This document shows, one piece after another, positions 56,147-64,000 of a stretch of 64,000 nt of DNA (the first letter of the stretch is position 1; each line of letters starts with the position of its first letter). The notes below the pieces were generated by a model that was given only the letters and a program-made list of their open reading frames with translations, searched no databases and was not told the origin of the DNA. The translations under genes were made by a program, and so were the position numbers. Source of the stretch: Necropsobacter rosorum (lineage in GTDB: Bacteria > Pseudomonadota > Gammaproteobacteria > Enterobacterales > Pasteurellaceae); contig CCMQ01000003.1 in the NCBI GenBank assembly GCA_000751835.1, positions 292,146 through 356,145 of the forward strand. Direction: 5' to 3'.

Positions 56147-57307
56147 TTAGAAGTAAACGCGTAAACCTACACCGTAGAAGTTTTCGTTGTCTTTAACCGG
56201 TTCGCTAGTACTCGCTTTGGTGACTTTCACACGGCTGTGCGCATATTCAACATAGCTGACCACATTTTTAGTGAACGCATAATCAGCACCAACTAAGTAA
56301 ACATTCTGCAATGCTTTATCGCCACTCTGTAAAGGATGCTGTTTAAGCACTGCGCCTAGTGCCGCATCAGATAAGCTATAGTCATCAACTTCAAAATGAG
56401 TCGTTGTCTTACCTTTAAATTCATTACGCTGCCATTGCAGGTAAACTTTTGATTCCGGCAATACCTGATACTGTGCGCCCACTTCTAAGAAACGCGCTTT
56501 ACCGTCAGTTGAATCGGTATCTACATCATTAAGGTTTTTATAAGTCGATTGACCGTATTCCGCACCTAATGCAGCCGGGCCGTAATGTAATAATGAAGCG
56601 ACACGCCAGGATTTTTTCTCTCTAGCACCGGAAGTGTCAACACCGTTATCAAATTTATCAAAGGTTGCACCGGCATTTAATTCTAAGCTCAGATCATCTG
56701 TGTACTGACCGTTATAGAATAACGCCGAACCATAACCATATTTCAATTTAGATTTTGCTAAATTATTTTTATCAGATTGACCGAATAGGTAATCCAGCCC
56801 GAAAGTTAAGGTCTGACCCTGTGCCAGCTCAAAATCGGCGGAACGGAATGTGACCACTTTTTTACCGCCGTCGGTTAAGTTGTTGTTGCCGCCGAACAGA
56901 TAAGTCGGGTCATTCAGCTGTACATCATCACCGCTGGTATTCTGACGACCGAAAGTTAAACGACCGATATTATCCGCCTGTAAACCGGCCCATAATTTAT
57001 TGGTTGTCGGGTTGTTAAAGCTATTATTGCTGTCCCAACGGTCAACAGTGTCACCATCTTTATCATTAAAACGGATACGCAAATGCGCTAATGCTTTAAC
57101 GCCGTCTGTGATCTGATGTTCTGCATGGAAATCAATACGAGATTCATTATTACGTAAATCACCACGTTGGTTGTCACCGAATTTACCTAATGCAACATCA
57201 ACACGACCACCGATATCGAAGGTTGTACCTTCATTACTATAAACTGTTGTCGCGCTTGCTGATACTGCTGCAGCTGCCACTGCTAATGCTACTAATGTCT
57301 TTTTCAT
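56147..57307 (-). CDS. General outer-membrane porin (OmpP2/OmpH-like) 1
   Basis: Trimeric outer-membrane porin of the Pasteurellaceae OmpP2/OmpH type, 386 aa. It has a signal peptide (MKKTLVALAVAAAAVSASA), the mature start TTVYSNEGTTFDIGGRVDVALG, repeated amphipathic beta-strands (LWAGLQADNIGRLTFGRQ is the conserved strand/loop block), and ends in FYGVGLRVYF, the aromatic C-terminal signal for outer-membrane assembly. Long hydrophilic loops are likely surface-exposed. A promoter with a CRP-like site precedes it. Paralogue of the next porin. Confidence 0.92.
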   Translation of the reverse strand: MKKTLVALAVAAAAVSASATTVYSNEGTTFDIGGRVDVALGKFGDNQRGDLRNNESRIDFHAEHQITDGVKALAHLRIRFNDKDGDTVDRWDSNNSFNNPTTNKLWAGLQADNIGRLTFGRQNTSGDDVQLNDPTYLFGGNNNLTDGGKKVVTFRSADFELAQGQTLTFGLDYLFGQSDKNNLAKSKLKYGYGSALFYNGQYTDDLSLELNAGATFDKFDNGVDTSGAREKKSWRVASLLHYGPAALGAEYGQSTYKNLNDVDTDSTDGKARFLEVGAQYQVLPESKVYLQWQRNEFKGKTTTHFEVDDYSLSDAALGAVLKQHPLQSGDKALQNVYLVGADYAFTKNVVSYVEYAHSRVKVTKASTSEPVKDNENFYGVGLRVYF

Positions 57308-57403
57308 AATACAATTCCTTTCAGAATTAAGTTGTTATAACAATTAAAGCTGAAACTTTTCGTTAAAAGAAATGTCAAAGCCCACCTCGTTTGAAGCAGC
57401 TGT

Positions 57404-57432
57404 ATATTGGCAAAGAAATATAGCGGTGTCAA
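57404..57432 (-). promoter_or_regulatory. Sigma70 promoter of porin 1
   Basis: On the minus strand TTGACA (57432-57427), a 17-base spacer and CAATAT (57409-57404). Start near 57397 leaves a leader of about 90 bases before the ATG. Confidence 0.7.
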
Positions 57433-57460
57433 TGCTGTCGATAAAAAGTTCACTTAATTT

Positions 57461-57476
57461 AGTGATCAGGATCACA
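57461..57476 (-). promoter_or_regulatory. CRP-like site of porin 1
   Basis: AGTGATCAGGATCACA matches the CRP consensus (TGTGA-N6-TCACA) at 9 of 10 bases. Relative to the proposed start its centre is near -71.5, a position used by class I CRP promoters. Confidence 0.75.
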
Positions 57477-57573
57477 ATTCTAAAAAGAACTCGCGCTTTT
57501 CAGGATAAAAACCAATCAATTCCCCCAAAACTTAATAATTATTTATTTTTAACCGCCGATTAGCCGAAAAAGA

Positions 57574-57599
57574 GCCCGTAACCAAGCACAGTTACGGGC
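57574..57599 (-). terminator. Terminator of the second porin gene
   Basis: GCCCGTAAC (57574-57582) pairs with GTTACGGGC (57591-57599) around an 8-base loop, followed on the minus strand by TCTTTTTC. It lies 30 bases after the porin 2 stop. Confidence 0.85.
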
Positions 57600-57629
57600 A
57601 GAATCGGACATTGATAGCAAATGCGAAAA

Positions 57630-58661
57630 TTAGAATAAGATACGAGTACCTAATGCAATACGTTTTTCTTTTTCAACCGTTTCGCCGGCATTTTTGGTTT
57701 TAAACGAACCGCCTTCCACATACAGAATAACATGTTTGTTGAAGTGGTGATCCGCACCTAAGAACCAGCCTTTGAATTTATCGTTTTCCTCTCCTTGAGT
57801 TTTACCGATACCCCATAGATATTCCGCATAAACTTTATTTTGCGGTGTGACATGATATTTGAAACCGACTTCAAATTGATCAACTTTTTCATTTTTGACT
57901 TCACCGACACGGAATTTATGATCGGAATGTCCTACCGGAGATTTTGCCTGCGACCAGTCGAACGCTAATGCCGCCGGGCCGTAAGACAGTTCGATTGCCG
58001 CACCGGCGCCTTTTGCCTTATATTCATTCGCCTTGAAATCGCCTTTTGTCAATTCACTATAACCGCCTTCTACCGCAAAGCCGAATTCATCAATTTTGGT
58101 TTTATAGAATGCGCCTAAACCGAAGCCCTGACCGTCATCTGCGAGGTGATTACCGTTATCATCATCTTTCTTGGCATTACCAAAGTAATAATCGGCGCCG
58201 AAACGGAAGCCGTTAAATTCAGCGGACATAAAATGCGCCGCTTTGTTATGGGCGTCCACGACTTTCACAATGGAGCCTAATTCATAGGTGTAATCCGATA
58301 AACCGATGTGGTCACCGACGGTTAACTGACGACCGAAAGTCAATGAACCGATATCCGCATGGGTTAAACCGGCAAATAAACGTTTGGTGTGAATGCCGTC
58401 GCCGACAGTACCGTTTTGCGTAAAGCGGATTTCAGCCGCGCCCAATGCGGTAAAACCATTACCGATTTCCTGGAACGCACGGACACGGAGGCGTGAGCCT
58501 TTATCAAGTAAATCAGTACGTTTACCGGTTTGATTCGCGATTTGTAATGCAACACGACCGTCCAAATCAATTTTAGTCCCGTCTTGTGAATAAATTACCG
58601 TCGCATTGGCTGCGGTTGAGGCGACGGCTGCGATTGCTAGTGCGATAAGCGTCTTTTTCAT
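57630..58661 (-). CDS. General outer-membrane porin (OmpP2/OmpH-like) 2
   Basis: Second porin, 343 aa, in tandem with the first but clearly diverged. Signal peptide MKKTLIALAIAAVASTAANA, mature start TVIYSQDGTKIDLDGRVALQ, conserved block LFAGLTHADIGSLTFGRQLTVGD, and a C-terminus RIALGTRILF ending in Phe. It is shorter than porin 1 mainly through different loop regions. It has its own good promoter and terminator, so the two are separately expressed. Confidence 0.92.
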   Translation of the reverse strand: MKKTLIALAIAAVASTAANATVIYSQDGTKIDLDGRVALQIANQTGKRTDLLDKGSRLRVRAFQEIGNGFTALGAAEIRFTQNGTVGDGIHTKRLFAGLTHADIGSLTFGRQLTVGDHIGLSDYTYELGSIVKVVDAHNKAAHFMSAEFNGFRFGADYYFGNAKKDDDNGNHLADDGQGFGLGAFYKTKIDEFGFAVEGGYSELTKGDFKANEYKAKGAGAAIELSYGPAALAFDWSQAKSPVGHSDHKFRVGEVKNEKVDQFEVGFKYHVTPQNKVYAEYLWGIGKTQGEENDKFKGWFLGADHHFNKHVILYVEGGSFKTKNAGETVEKEKRIALGTRILF

Positions 58662-58764
58662 AACTTACTTCCTTAATTTTCAGAGGAGTGTTTTTATTTT
58701 TGATTGAATCATAAAATTCAACCGACTGATAAAACTAAGTTCCAGAATAATTTCTGTCGGAAAT

Positions 58765-58793
58765 AATATAAGTAAGTTATTTTCCAATGTCAA
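58765..58793 (-). promoter_or_regulatory. Sigma70 promoter of porin 2
   Basis: On the minus strand TTGACA (58793-58788), a 17-base spacer and TATATT (58770-58765), one of the best promoters in the window; start near 58757 and a leader of about 96 bases. Confidence 0.85.
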
Positions 58794-58880
58794 AAGTGCG
58801 GGAACTTTTTGCCATTTTTATAAACACTATTTAAAACAATAAGTTATAAAAATTTAAGGCTAAAAAAATATATTTTAAAA

Positions 58881-58896
58881 TGTTATCTCGATCACA
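58881..58896 (-). promoter_or_regulatory. CRP-like site upstream of porin 2
   Basis: TGTTATCTCGATCACA, 9 of 10 consensus bases, about 130 bases before the proposed transcription start; far for direct activation by one dimer. Confidence 0.5.
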
Positions 58897-59037
58897 TTTT
58901 TTATTATTAATTTTCCTCAAGCCATATAACAGAAATTATTTATCTTATTGATATATAATTAAATTTATATTTAGACGGATAATTTAATGAAATTAAATTT
59001 CAAAACAACTTATTTTTATAAATGTTTAATTCATTTT

Positions 59038-59053
59038 TGTGAGACGGATCACA
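59038..59053. promoter_or_regulatory. Perfect CRP consensus site in a long gene-free gap
   Basis: TGTGAGACGGATCACA matches all ten fixed CRP positions. It lies nearly 290 bases from the porin 2 start point and about 275 bases from the end of epmA, in a 668-base gap (58662-59329) that is very AT-rich with no convincing coding sequence. It may act together with the second site or control an unseen small RNA. Confidence 0.7.
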
Positions 59054-59258
59054 TTTTAATTGTGCGGATAACAGGTTGAAAAATAAGCAATATTCTATGC
59101 CGTGTCAGAATAAAATTTCATCAGAAATTTATTTTATTGATAAAAAATAAACCGCACTTAGATTCCGTGAACTGCGTCACAGTTTCGCCGCTCATTTGAT
59201 TGGATTTTTAAAAGAAAGGTACTGATAAGAAAAAAAACAACATACGGGCTGAAAACGA

Positions 59259-59298
59259 ACCGCACTTTTATCCCGCCAAAACTGTTAAAAAGTGCGGT
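59259..59298 (-). terminator. Paired uptake-signal terminator after epmA
   Basis: ACCGCACTT (59259-59267) and AAGTGCGGT (59290-59298) are perfect complements with extra A/T pairing inside. It lies about 30 bases past the epmA stop. Confidence 0.65.
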
Positions 59299-59329
59299 CG
59301 GTTTTTCGTTAGAATCCGCTGCCGGCAAA

Positions 59330-60301
59330 TTACGCATTATCAATGCCGAACGCGATGACCTCGCTGATTTTCTCGGCGCCTAATGCCAACATTACCAGCC
59401 GGTCAACCCCCAATGCGACGCCGGAACAATTCGGCACGCCGGCCTGCAAGGCGGCGAGAAAGCGTTCGTCAGCTTTATGCGGCGGTAAACCGGCTTTTTC
59501 TCTTAACCGGTTATCCTGCTCAAACCGCCGCTGCTGCTCGCCGGCATCAGTTAATTCGTTAAAGCCGTTCGCCAGCTCCAGCCCTTTATAATAGAATTCA
59601 AACCGTTCGGCCACGCGGTGATCCTCCGAACTGATTTGCGCAAGCGCCGCCTGTGTCGCCGGGAAATGATAAACCGCCACCGGTCTTTGCAGACCGATTT
59701 TCGGCTCGACCACCGTGCTGAACAAAAACTGCAATAAGGTATCGCGATCTTCATTTTCAGCACCGGCTAAATGAAACGCTTTGGCTTTTTCAACCAGCTC
59801 GTGCTGTTCGGCAGACAACGGATCAAGACCGACATATTCCTGAAAAATAAACTGATAGCTGAAATTTTCCGCCGCTTCACAATCCAGAATCTGCTGTAGC
59901 AAATCATCCACTTCGTCAATCAGGCGATACATATCGAAATACGGCCGATACCATTCCAGCATAGTAAATTCGGGATTGTGCTTACGCCCCGCTTCTTCGT
60001 TGCGAAACACCTTGCATAACTGAAAAATCGCTCCGCTGCCCGCTGCCAGCAACCGTTTCATATGATATTCGGGGCTGGTCGAAAGCCATAAGGTTTTGGA
60101 TTGATCATGAAACGGCGAAATAAATTCCGTACAGAAAGATGCCAGATGCACATCGGTGACGCCAAACTCGCTTAATACCGGTGTGTCCACTTCCAATAAT
60201 CCGCGATCGGTAAAAAAGCGGCGGATTTCGGCGATAATTTTAGCCCGGGCAAGCAGATTTTTGATGGATGCCGACGGACGCCATTGAGGTTCTAAAAGCA
60301 T
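59330..60301 (-). CDS. epmA: Elongation factor P--(R)-beta-lysine ligase EpmA
   Basis: Paralogue of lysyl-tRNA synthetase (GenX/PoxA/YjeA) that attaches (R)-beta-lysine to EF-P, easing translation of polyproline stretches. The 323-aa protein consists only of the class II catalytic core: no N-terminal anticodon-binding domain. Motif 2 region is [24 protein letters not shown] and motif 3 is [15 protein letters not shown]. It is divergent from frdA, as in E. coli. Confidence 0.95.
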   Translation of the reverse strand: MLLEPQWRPSASIKNLLARAKIIAEIRRFFTDRGLLEVDTPVLSEFGVTDVHLASFCTEFISPFHDQSKTLWLSTSPEYHMKRLLAAGSGAIFQLCKVFRNEEAGRKHNPEFTMLEWYRPYFDMYRLIDEVDDLLQQILDCEAAENFSYQFIFQEYVGLDPLSAEQHELVEKAKAFHLAGAENEDRDTLLQFLFSTVVEPKIGLQRPVAVYHFPATQAALAQISSEDHRVAERFEFYYKGLELANGFNELTDAGEQQRRFEQDNRLREKAGLPPHKADERFLAALQAGVPNCSGVALGVDRLVMLALGAEKISEVIAFGIDNA

Positions 60302-60403
60302 AATTGATGTGTTCCGTGTAAAAATGACGTGCGTTATTTTACCCGAAATCAGGCAGGCTAAAAACCAATGATTTAATGTGCCGCCGGTATTTTAGGCATT
60401 CAA

Positions 60404-60420
60404 ATGATATCAGTTATCAT
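60404..60420. promoter_or_regulatory. Palindrome resembling a Fur site upstream of frdA
   Basis: ATGATA-TCAGT-TATCAT is a perfect 6-bp inverted repeat. TGATATCAGTTATCA matches 11 of 14 fixed positions of the 7-1-7 Fur model. It lies in the 312-base gap between epmA and frdA; its user is unclear. Confidence 0.4.
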
Positions 60421-60456
60421 CTGTCATAAAATCGGCTATTAACAAATTTCTAACTT

Positions 60457-60472
60457 TTTGAGTTAGATCACG
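60457..60472 (+). promoter_or_regulatory. FNR/CRP-like site upstream of frdA
   Basis: TTGAGTTAGATCAC matches the FNR consensus at 8 of 10 positions and, one base wider, the CRP consensus at 8 of 10. It lies about 140 bases before the frdA start, reasonable for anaerobic activation. No confident -10 box was found. Confidence 0.5.
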
Positions 60473-60613
60473 AAACTGAACTTTTCTTCTGCCATTTTGT
60501 AAAAAAACAGTTAGCGCTCGCCCAAAAGCATGGCAGAATATTTTCACCCGTTATTGATTTCGCTCGGTTCGAAATCTTTATTTTTTACTCTCATCATTTA
60601 TTGGAGGAATATC

Positions 60614-62413
60614 GTGCAAACTGTTAATGTCGATATTGCGATTGTCGGTGCCGGCGGCGGCGGCTTACGTGCAGCGATTGCGGCGGCACAAGCCAATCCT
60701 AATTTAAAAATCGCATTAGTATCAAAAGTTTATCCTATGCGCAGCCATACTGTAGCAGCAGAAGGCGGTGCCGCAGCGGTGATTAAGGAAGAAGATTCTT
60801 ACGATAAACATTTTCACGACACGGTTGCCGGCGGCGACTGGCTGTGCGAACAGGATGTGGTTGACTATTTCGTTCAGCATTCTCCGGTTGAAATGACTCA
60901 ATTAGAACGCTGGGGTTGCCCTTGGAGCCGTAAAACGGACGGCGATGTAAACGTGCGCCGTTTCGGCGGGATGAAAATCGAACGCACTTGGTTCGCCGCG
61001 GATAAAACCGGCTTCCACTTATTGCATACCCTTTTCCAGACCTCTATTCAATACCCTCAGATTCAGCGTTTCGACGAACATTTTGTATTAGATATTCTGG
61101 TCGATGACGGTCATGCCCGCGGTATGGTTGCGATGAATATGATGGAAGGCACCTTAGTGCAAATCAATGCCAATGCTGTGGTGATCGCTACCGGCGGCGG
61201 TTGTCGCGCATTCCGCTTCAATACCAACGGCGGTATCGTTACCGGCGACGGTTTATCCATGGCTTACCGCCACGGCGTACCGCTGCGTGATATGGAATTC
61301 GTTCAGTATCACCCGACCGGTCTGCCGAACACCGGTATTTTGATGACCGAAGGCTGCCGCGGCGAAGGCGGTATTCTGGTTAATAAAGACGGCTACCGTT
61401 ACTTGCAGGATTACGGTCTGGGCCCGGAAACGCCGATCGGCAAACCGGAAAACAAATATATGGAATTAGGTCCTCGCGATAAAGTCTCGCAGGCATTCTG
61501 GCAGGAATGGCGTAAAGGCAATACCCTGAAAACCGAAAAAGGCGTGGATGTCGTCCACCTTGACCTGCGCCACTTGGGTGAAAAATATTTGCATGAACGT
61601 TTACCGTTTATCTGTGAACTGGCCAGCGCTTATGAAGGCGTCGATCCGGCAAAAGCGCCGATTCCGGTGCGCCCGGTGGTGCACTATACCATGGGCGGTA
61701 TTGAAGTGGATTTCAACAGCGAAACCCGTATTAAAGGCTTATTTGCGGTGGGCGAATGTGCCTCCTCCGGTTTACACGGTGCCAACCGTTTAGGTTCCAA
61801 CTCGCTGGCGGAACTGGTGGTATTAGGCCGCGTTGCCGGCGAATATGCCGCACAACGCGCCGCCGAAGCCGCACCGGCTAACCAAAGTGCGGTCGATGCG
61901 CAGGCAAAAGATGTCGTCCGCCGATTAGAGGATTTGTACAATCAGGAAGGTAATGAATCCTGGTCGCAAATTCGTGACGAAATGGGCGATTCCATGGAAG
62001 AAGGCTGCGGTATTTACCGTACTCAGGAAAGCATGCAGCAGACCGTCGATAAAATCGCCGAACTGAAAGAACGTTATAAACATATCCGTATTGCCGACCG
62101 TTCAAGCGTCTTTAACACGAATGTGCTGTACACCGTCGAATTGGGTTATATTCTGGATGTTGCGCAGTCTATCGCCAATTCTGCGATCGAGCGTAAAGAA
62201 TCCCGCGGTGCGCATCAACGCTTAGACTATACCGAACGCGACGATGTCAATTACTTAAAACACACGCTGGCATTTTATAATGAAGGCGGTGCGCCGCGTA
62301 TCGAATACAGCGATGTGAAGATTACCAAATCTCAACCGGCAAAACGTGTTTACGGTGCGGAAGCAGAAGCTGAGGAAGCGGCTGCGAAAGCTAAGGAGCA
62401 AGCAAATGGCTAA
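60614..62413 (+). CDS. frdA: Fumarate reductase flavoprotein subunit FrdA (GTG start)
   Basis: Catalytic subunit that reduces fumarate to succinate with menaquinol-type donors in anaerobic respiration. The GTG at 60614 is taken as start: GGAGG lies 6 bases before it, and the product [17 protein letters not shown] lines up with E. coli FrdA. A Met at 60530 would add 28 hydrophobic unrelated residues. The 599-aa protein carries the covalent-FAD His in [11 protein letters not shown], active-site TEGCRGEGG and [10 protein letters not shown]. It overlaps frdB by 8 bases. Confidence 0.96.
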   Translation: MQTVNVDIAIVGAGGGGLRAAIAAAQANPNLKIALVSKVYPMRSHTVAAEGGAAAVIKEEDSYDKHFHDTVAGGDWLCEQDVVDYFVQHSPVEMTQLERWGCPWSRKTDGDVNVRRFGGMKIERTWFAADKTGFHLLHTLFQTSIQYPQIQRFDEHFVLDILVDDGHARGMVAMNMMEGTLVQINANAVVIATGGGCRAFRFNTNGGIVTGDGLSMAYRHGVPLRDMEFVQYHPTGLPNTGILMTEGCRGEGGILVNKDGYRYLQDYGLGPETPIGKPENKYMELGPRDKVSQAFWQEWRKGNTLKTEKGVDVVHLDLRHLGEKYLHERLPFICELASAYEGVDPAKAPIPVRPVVHYTMGGIEVDFNSETRIKGLFAVGECASSGLHGANRLGSNSLAELVVLGRVAGEYAAQRAAEAAPANQSAVDAQAKDVVRRLEDLYNQEGNESWSQIRDEMGDSMEEGCGIYRTQESMQQTVDKIAELKERYKHIRIADRSSVFNTNVLYTVELGYILDVAQSIANSAIERKESRGAHQRLDYTERDDVNYLKHTLAFYNEGGAPRIEYSDVKITKSQPAKRVYGAEAEAEEAAAKAKEQANG

Positions 62414-63176
62414 TCAAGCAATTATGAATGTCGAAGTATTGCGTTACAATCCTGAAACGGACAAAGAACCGTACTTGAGAACCTATCAGGTCCCTTATGA
62501 CAGCCAGACTTCGTTATTGGATGCGTTGGGGTATATTAAAGATAAACTGGAACCGGAATTATCCTATCGCTGGTCATGCCGTATGGCGATTTGCGGTTCC
62601 TGCGGTATGATGGTCAATGACAAACCGAAACTGGCCTGTAAAACTTTCCTGCGCGATTACAGCGGACATATGCGGATCGAGCCGTTGGCCAACTTCCCGA
62701 TCGAACGCGATTTGGTGGTGGATCTCAGTCACTTTATCGAAAGTCTGGAAAGCATTAAACCTTATATTATCGGCAATCAGGCGCCAGAGCTGGACGGCAA
62801 ACCGCATCCGTCCGCTGAGCTTGCCAAAAGCCGAACCAAACAAACACCGGCGCAGCTGGAAAAATACCGCCAGTTCTCAATGTGCATTAACTGCGGTCTG
62901 TGTTATGCGGCCTGCCCGCAATTCGGTTTGAATCCGGAATTCGTCGGCCCGGCGGCACTGACGCTTGCGCTGCGTTACAACCTTGACAACCGCGATCACG
63001 GTAAAGCGGAACGTATGAAAATCCTTAACGGTAAAAACGGCGTATGGAGCTGTACTTTCGTCGGTTATTGTTCCGAGGTATGCCCGAAACATGTCGGCCC
63101 GGCCTCCGGAGTTAACCAAGGTAAAATCGAAAGTGCGAAAGACTATGTTTTTGCAATGTTAAAACCGCAAAGCTAA
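62406..63176 (+). CDS. frdB: Fumarate reductase iron-sulfur subunit FrdB
   Basis: Electron-transfer subunit, 256 aa from [16 protein letters not shown]. [2Fe-2S] ligands in [22 protein letters not shown]; [4Fe-4S] and [3Fe-4S] ligands in [12 protein letters not shown] and [11 protein letters not shown]. The start is inside the frdA end (8-base overlap, AGGAGC SD-like bases 10 upstream). A short insertion around residues 130-145 makes it somewhat longer than the E. coli subunit. Confidence 0.97.
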   Translation: MANQAIMNVEVLRYNPETDKEPYLRTYQVPYDSQTSLLDALGYIKDKLEPELSYRWSCRMAICGSCGMMVNDKPKLACKTFLRDYSGHMRIEPLANFPIERDLVVDLSHFIESLESIKPYIIGNQAPELDGKPHPSAELAKSRTKQTPAQLEKYRQFSMCINCGLCYAACPQFGLNPEFVGPAALTLALRYNLDNRDHGKAERMKILNGKNGVWSCTFVGYCSEVCPKHVGPASGVNQGKIESAKDYVFAMLKPQS

Positions 63177-63188
63177 GGAGACAGTAAA

Positions 63189-63584
63189 ATGACAACAACA
63201 GTAGCAAGCAAACGCAAAAAATATGTGCGTGAAGTCAAAGCGACATGGTGGAAAAAGTTAGATTTTTACAAATTCTATGTCTTGCGTGAAAGCACTTCCG
63301 TGCCGACCGTATGGTTCTGTTTAGAACTCTTCTACGGATTAGTCTGTTTAAGCAACGGCACATTCGGTACGACGTTCATCGCGTTCTTACAAAATCCGGT
63401 CGTCGTGATTTTAAATATCATTACCTTAGGTGCGGCATTACTGCACAGTTTCACCTTCTTTAATATGGCGCCGCAGATGATGAACGTCATCGTCAAAAAC
63501 GAACGCCTTGATGCGAAACTGGTATCCCGTATTTTCTGGGGTGTGACGGCATTAGTCAGTATCATCGCCTTAATTCTGGTGTAG
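63189..63584 (+). CDS. frdC: Fumarate reductase membrane anchor FrdC
   Basis: Quinol-site membrane anchor, 131 aa, with three hydrophobic helices. The N-terminal [22 protein letters not shown] and the [14 protein letters not shown] segment are typical of FrdC. AAGGAG sits 9-14 bases before the ATG. With FrdD it holds the FrdAB dimer on the cytoplasmic face of the inner membrane. Confidence 0.95.
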   Translation: MTTTVASKRKKYVREVKATWWKKLDFYKFYVLRESTSVPTVWFCLELFYGLVCLSNGTFGTTFIAFLQNPVVVILNIITLGAALLHSFTFFNMAPQMMNVIVKNERLDAKLVSRIFWGVTALVSIIALILV

Positions 63585-63595
63585 GGAGAAATAAC

Positions 63596-63940
63596 ATGGA
63601 CAAACTCACTCCAAAACGTTCAAATGAACCGGTCGTCTGGCTGCTATTCGGTGCCGGCGGTGCCATAAGTGCGGTATTTTTTCCTGTTTTAGTCTTAATT
63701 ATCGGTTTTCTGCTACCGTTCGGCTTAGCCACACCGGATAATATTATTGCTTTCGCCCACACTTGGATCGGCAAACTCGCGATTCTCGCGCTGTTAATTT
63801 TCCCGGCATGGTGCGGCATTCACCGTATCCATTTAGGGCTGCATGATTTCAAAGTGCATGTTCCTGCCGGCGGTGTGATTTTCTACGGACTGGCGACGCT
63901 GTATTCGGTATTAACGCTGTTCGCAGTATTTAATATTTAA
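63596..63940 (+). CDS. frdD: Fumarate reductase membrane anchor FrdD
   Basis: Second membrane anchor, 114 aa, three helices, starting [23 protein letters not shown], with the conserved [21 protein letters not shown] block between helices 2 and 3. An AGGGAGA SD precedes it. It ends the frdABCD operon. An uptake-signal core (63667) lies in the first helix. Confidence 0.95.
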   Translation: MDKLTPKRSNEPVVWLLFGAGGAISAVFFPVLVLIIGFLLPFGLATPDNIIAFAHTWIGKLAILALLIFPAWCGIHRIHLGLHDFKVHVPAGGVIFYGLATLYSVLTLFAVFNI

Positions 63941-63958
63941 GACAGTCCCAAAATGACA

Positions 63959-63986
63959 AACCCTTTCAACAATGAAAGGGTTTTTT
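63959..63986 (+). terminator. Terminator of the frd operon
   Basis: AACCCTTTCA (63959-63968) and TGAAAGGGTT (63973-63982) form a perfect 10-bp stem with a 4-base loop, followed by a T-run. Confidence 0.92.
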
Positions 63987-64000
63987 ATTATAGCTAGACA

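Larger units (their letters stand above)
1341..63675. repeat. Dispersed DNA uptake signal sequences (AAGTGCGGT)
   Basis: By hand I count about 50 exact 9-base cores in the window: about 31 on the plus strand (for example 1341, 3405, 4554, 5663, 8956, 13829, 27139, 30998, 42956, 55941, 63667) and about 19 as the complement (for example 1371, 6869, 22937, 35771, 39437, 46498, 55763, 59151). That is near one per 1.3 kb. Most lie inside genes; several form inverted pairs as terminators. None was seen in the AT-rich gene at 32283. Confidence 0.9.

Noticed and set aside
59158..59343. A 61-codon minus-strand frame after epmA
   Set aside because: Runs through the paired uptake-signal terminator and the epmA end; no SD.
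60530..60613. Upstream ATG start for frdA
   Set aside because: Adds 28 residues not found in FrdA; GTG at 60614 has the strong SD and matching N-terminus.
1..64000. CRISPR arrays, insertion sequences, tRNA or rRNA genes
   Set aside because: No regularly spaced repeats, transposase, terminal inverted repeats, or tRNA-like sequences were recognised while reading; short or degenerate ones could have been missed.

Overview
The window comes from a member of the Pasteurellaceae. The 9-base core of the Haemophilus influenzae-type DNA uptake signal (AAGTGCGGT or its complement) occurs about 50 times by my hand count, and the genes resemble those of H. influenzae and enteric bacteria. The sub-type (AAGTGCGGT rather than ACAAGCGGT) points to the Haemophilus / Aggregatibacter / Pasteurella / Actinobacillus succinogenes / Basfia side of the family. 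I cannot fix the genus. Formate-hydrogenlyase, fumarate reductase and a full threonine pathway suggest a facultatively anaerobic mixed-acid fermenter that makes H2 and succinate.

Layout. 1-3.3 kb: end of an amino-acid antiporter gene, a nucleobase permease and yjdM. 3.3-6.9 kb: an ECF-type nickel importer operon (nikKLMQO) divergent from a MerR-type regulator (nimR), with a MerR-style long-spacer promoter between them. 6.9-13.7 kb: housekeeping genes mtnN, a periplasmic thiol protein, recJ, dsbC, prfB (with the programmed +1 frameshift) and lysS. 13.7-35.9 kb: a hydrogen-metabolism region. It holds hypA; yedF-yedE (probable selenium/sulfur handling); fdhF, whose in-frame TGA is a selenocysteine codon with a visible SECIS; hycI; a complete ten-gene hydrogenase-4 operon (hyfA to hyfJ); hypC-hypF; and hypB-hypD-hypE. 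The convergent hypF and hypE genes are separated by an AT-rich unrecognised gene, the clearest foreign-looking segment here.

36-50 kb: housekeeping genes (Nif3-like protein, yqjDE-like membrane proteins, fabI, rnb, miaB, ubiF, cpdA, nudF, an M15 peptidase, dapE, yffB, gss). 50-55.3 kb: the threonine operon thrABC, preceded by a threonine/isoleucine-rich leader peptide and an attenuator; both contain uptake-signal sequence. 55.3-60.3 kb: yggS, two tandem general porins with good sigma70 promoters and CRP-like sites, and epmA. 60.6-63.9 kb: frdABCD, ending in a strong terminator.

How the parts fit. NikKLMQO brings in nickel. HypA/HypB insert it into the HyfG hydrogenase large subunit after HypC/D/E/F build the Fe(CN)2CO centre, and HycI then trims HyfG. 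FdhF, a Sec/Mo enzyme, oxidises formate, and electrons pass through HyfA and other Fe-S proteins to the HyfG/HyfI hydrogenase on the membrane module HyfB-F. YedE/YedF may supply selenium. Fumarate reductase is the alternative anaerobic electron sink. No FhlA/HyfR-type activator and no formate channel gene lie in the window. No rRNA, tRNA, CRISPR array, insertion sequence or prophage was seen.
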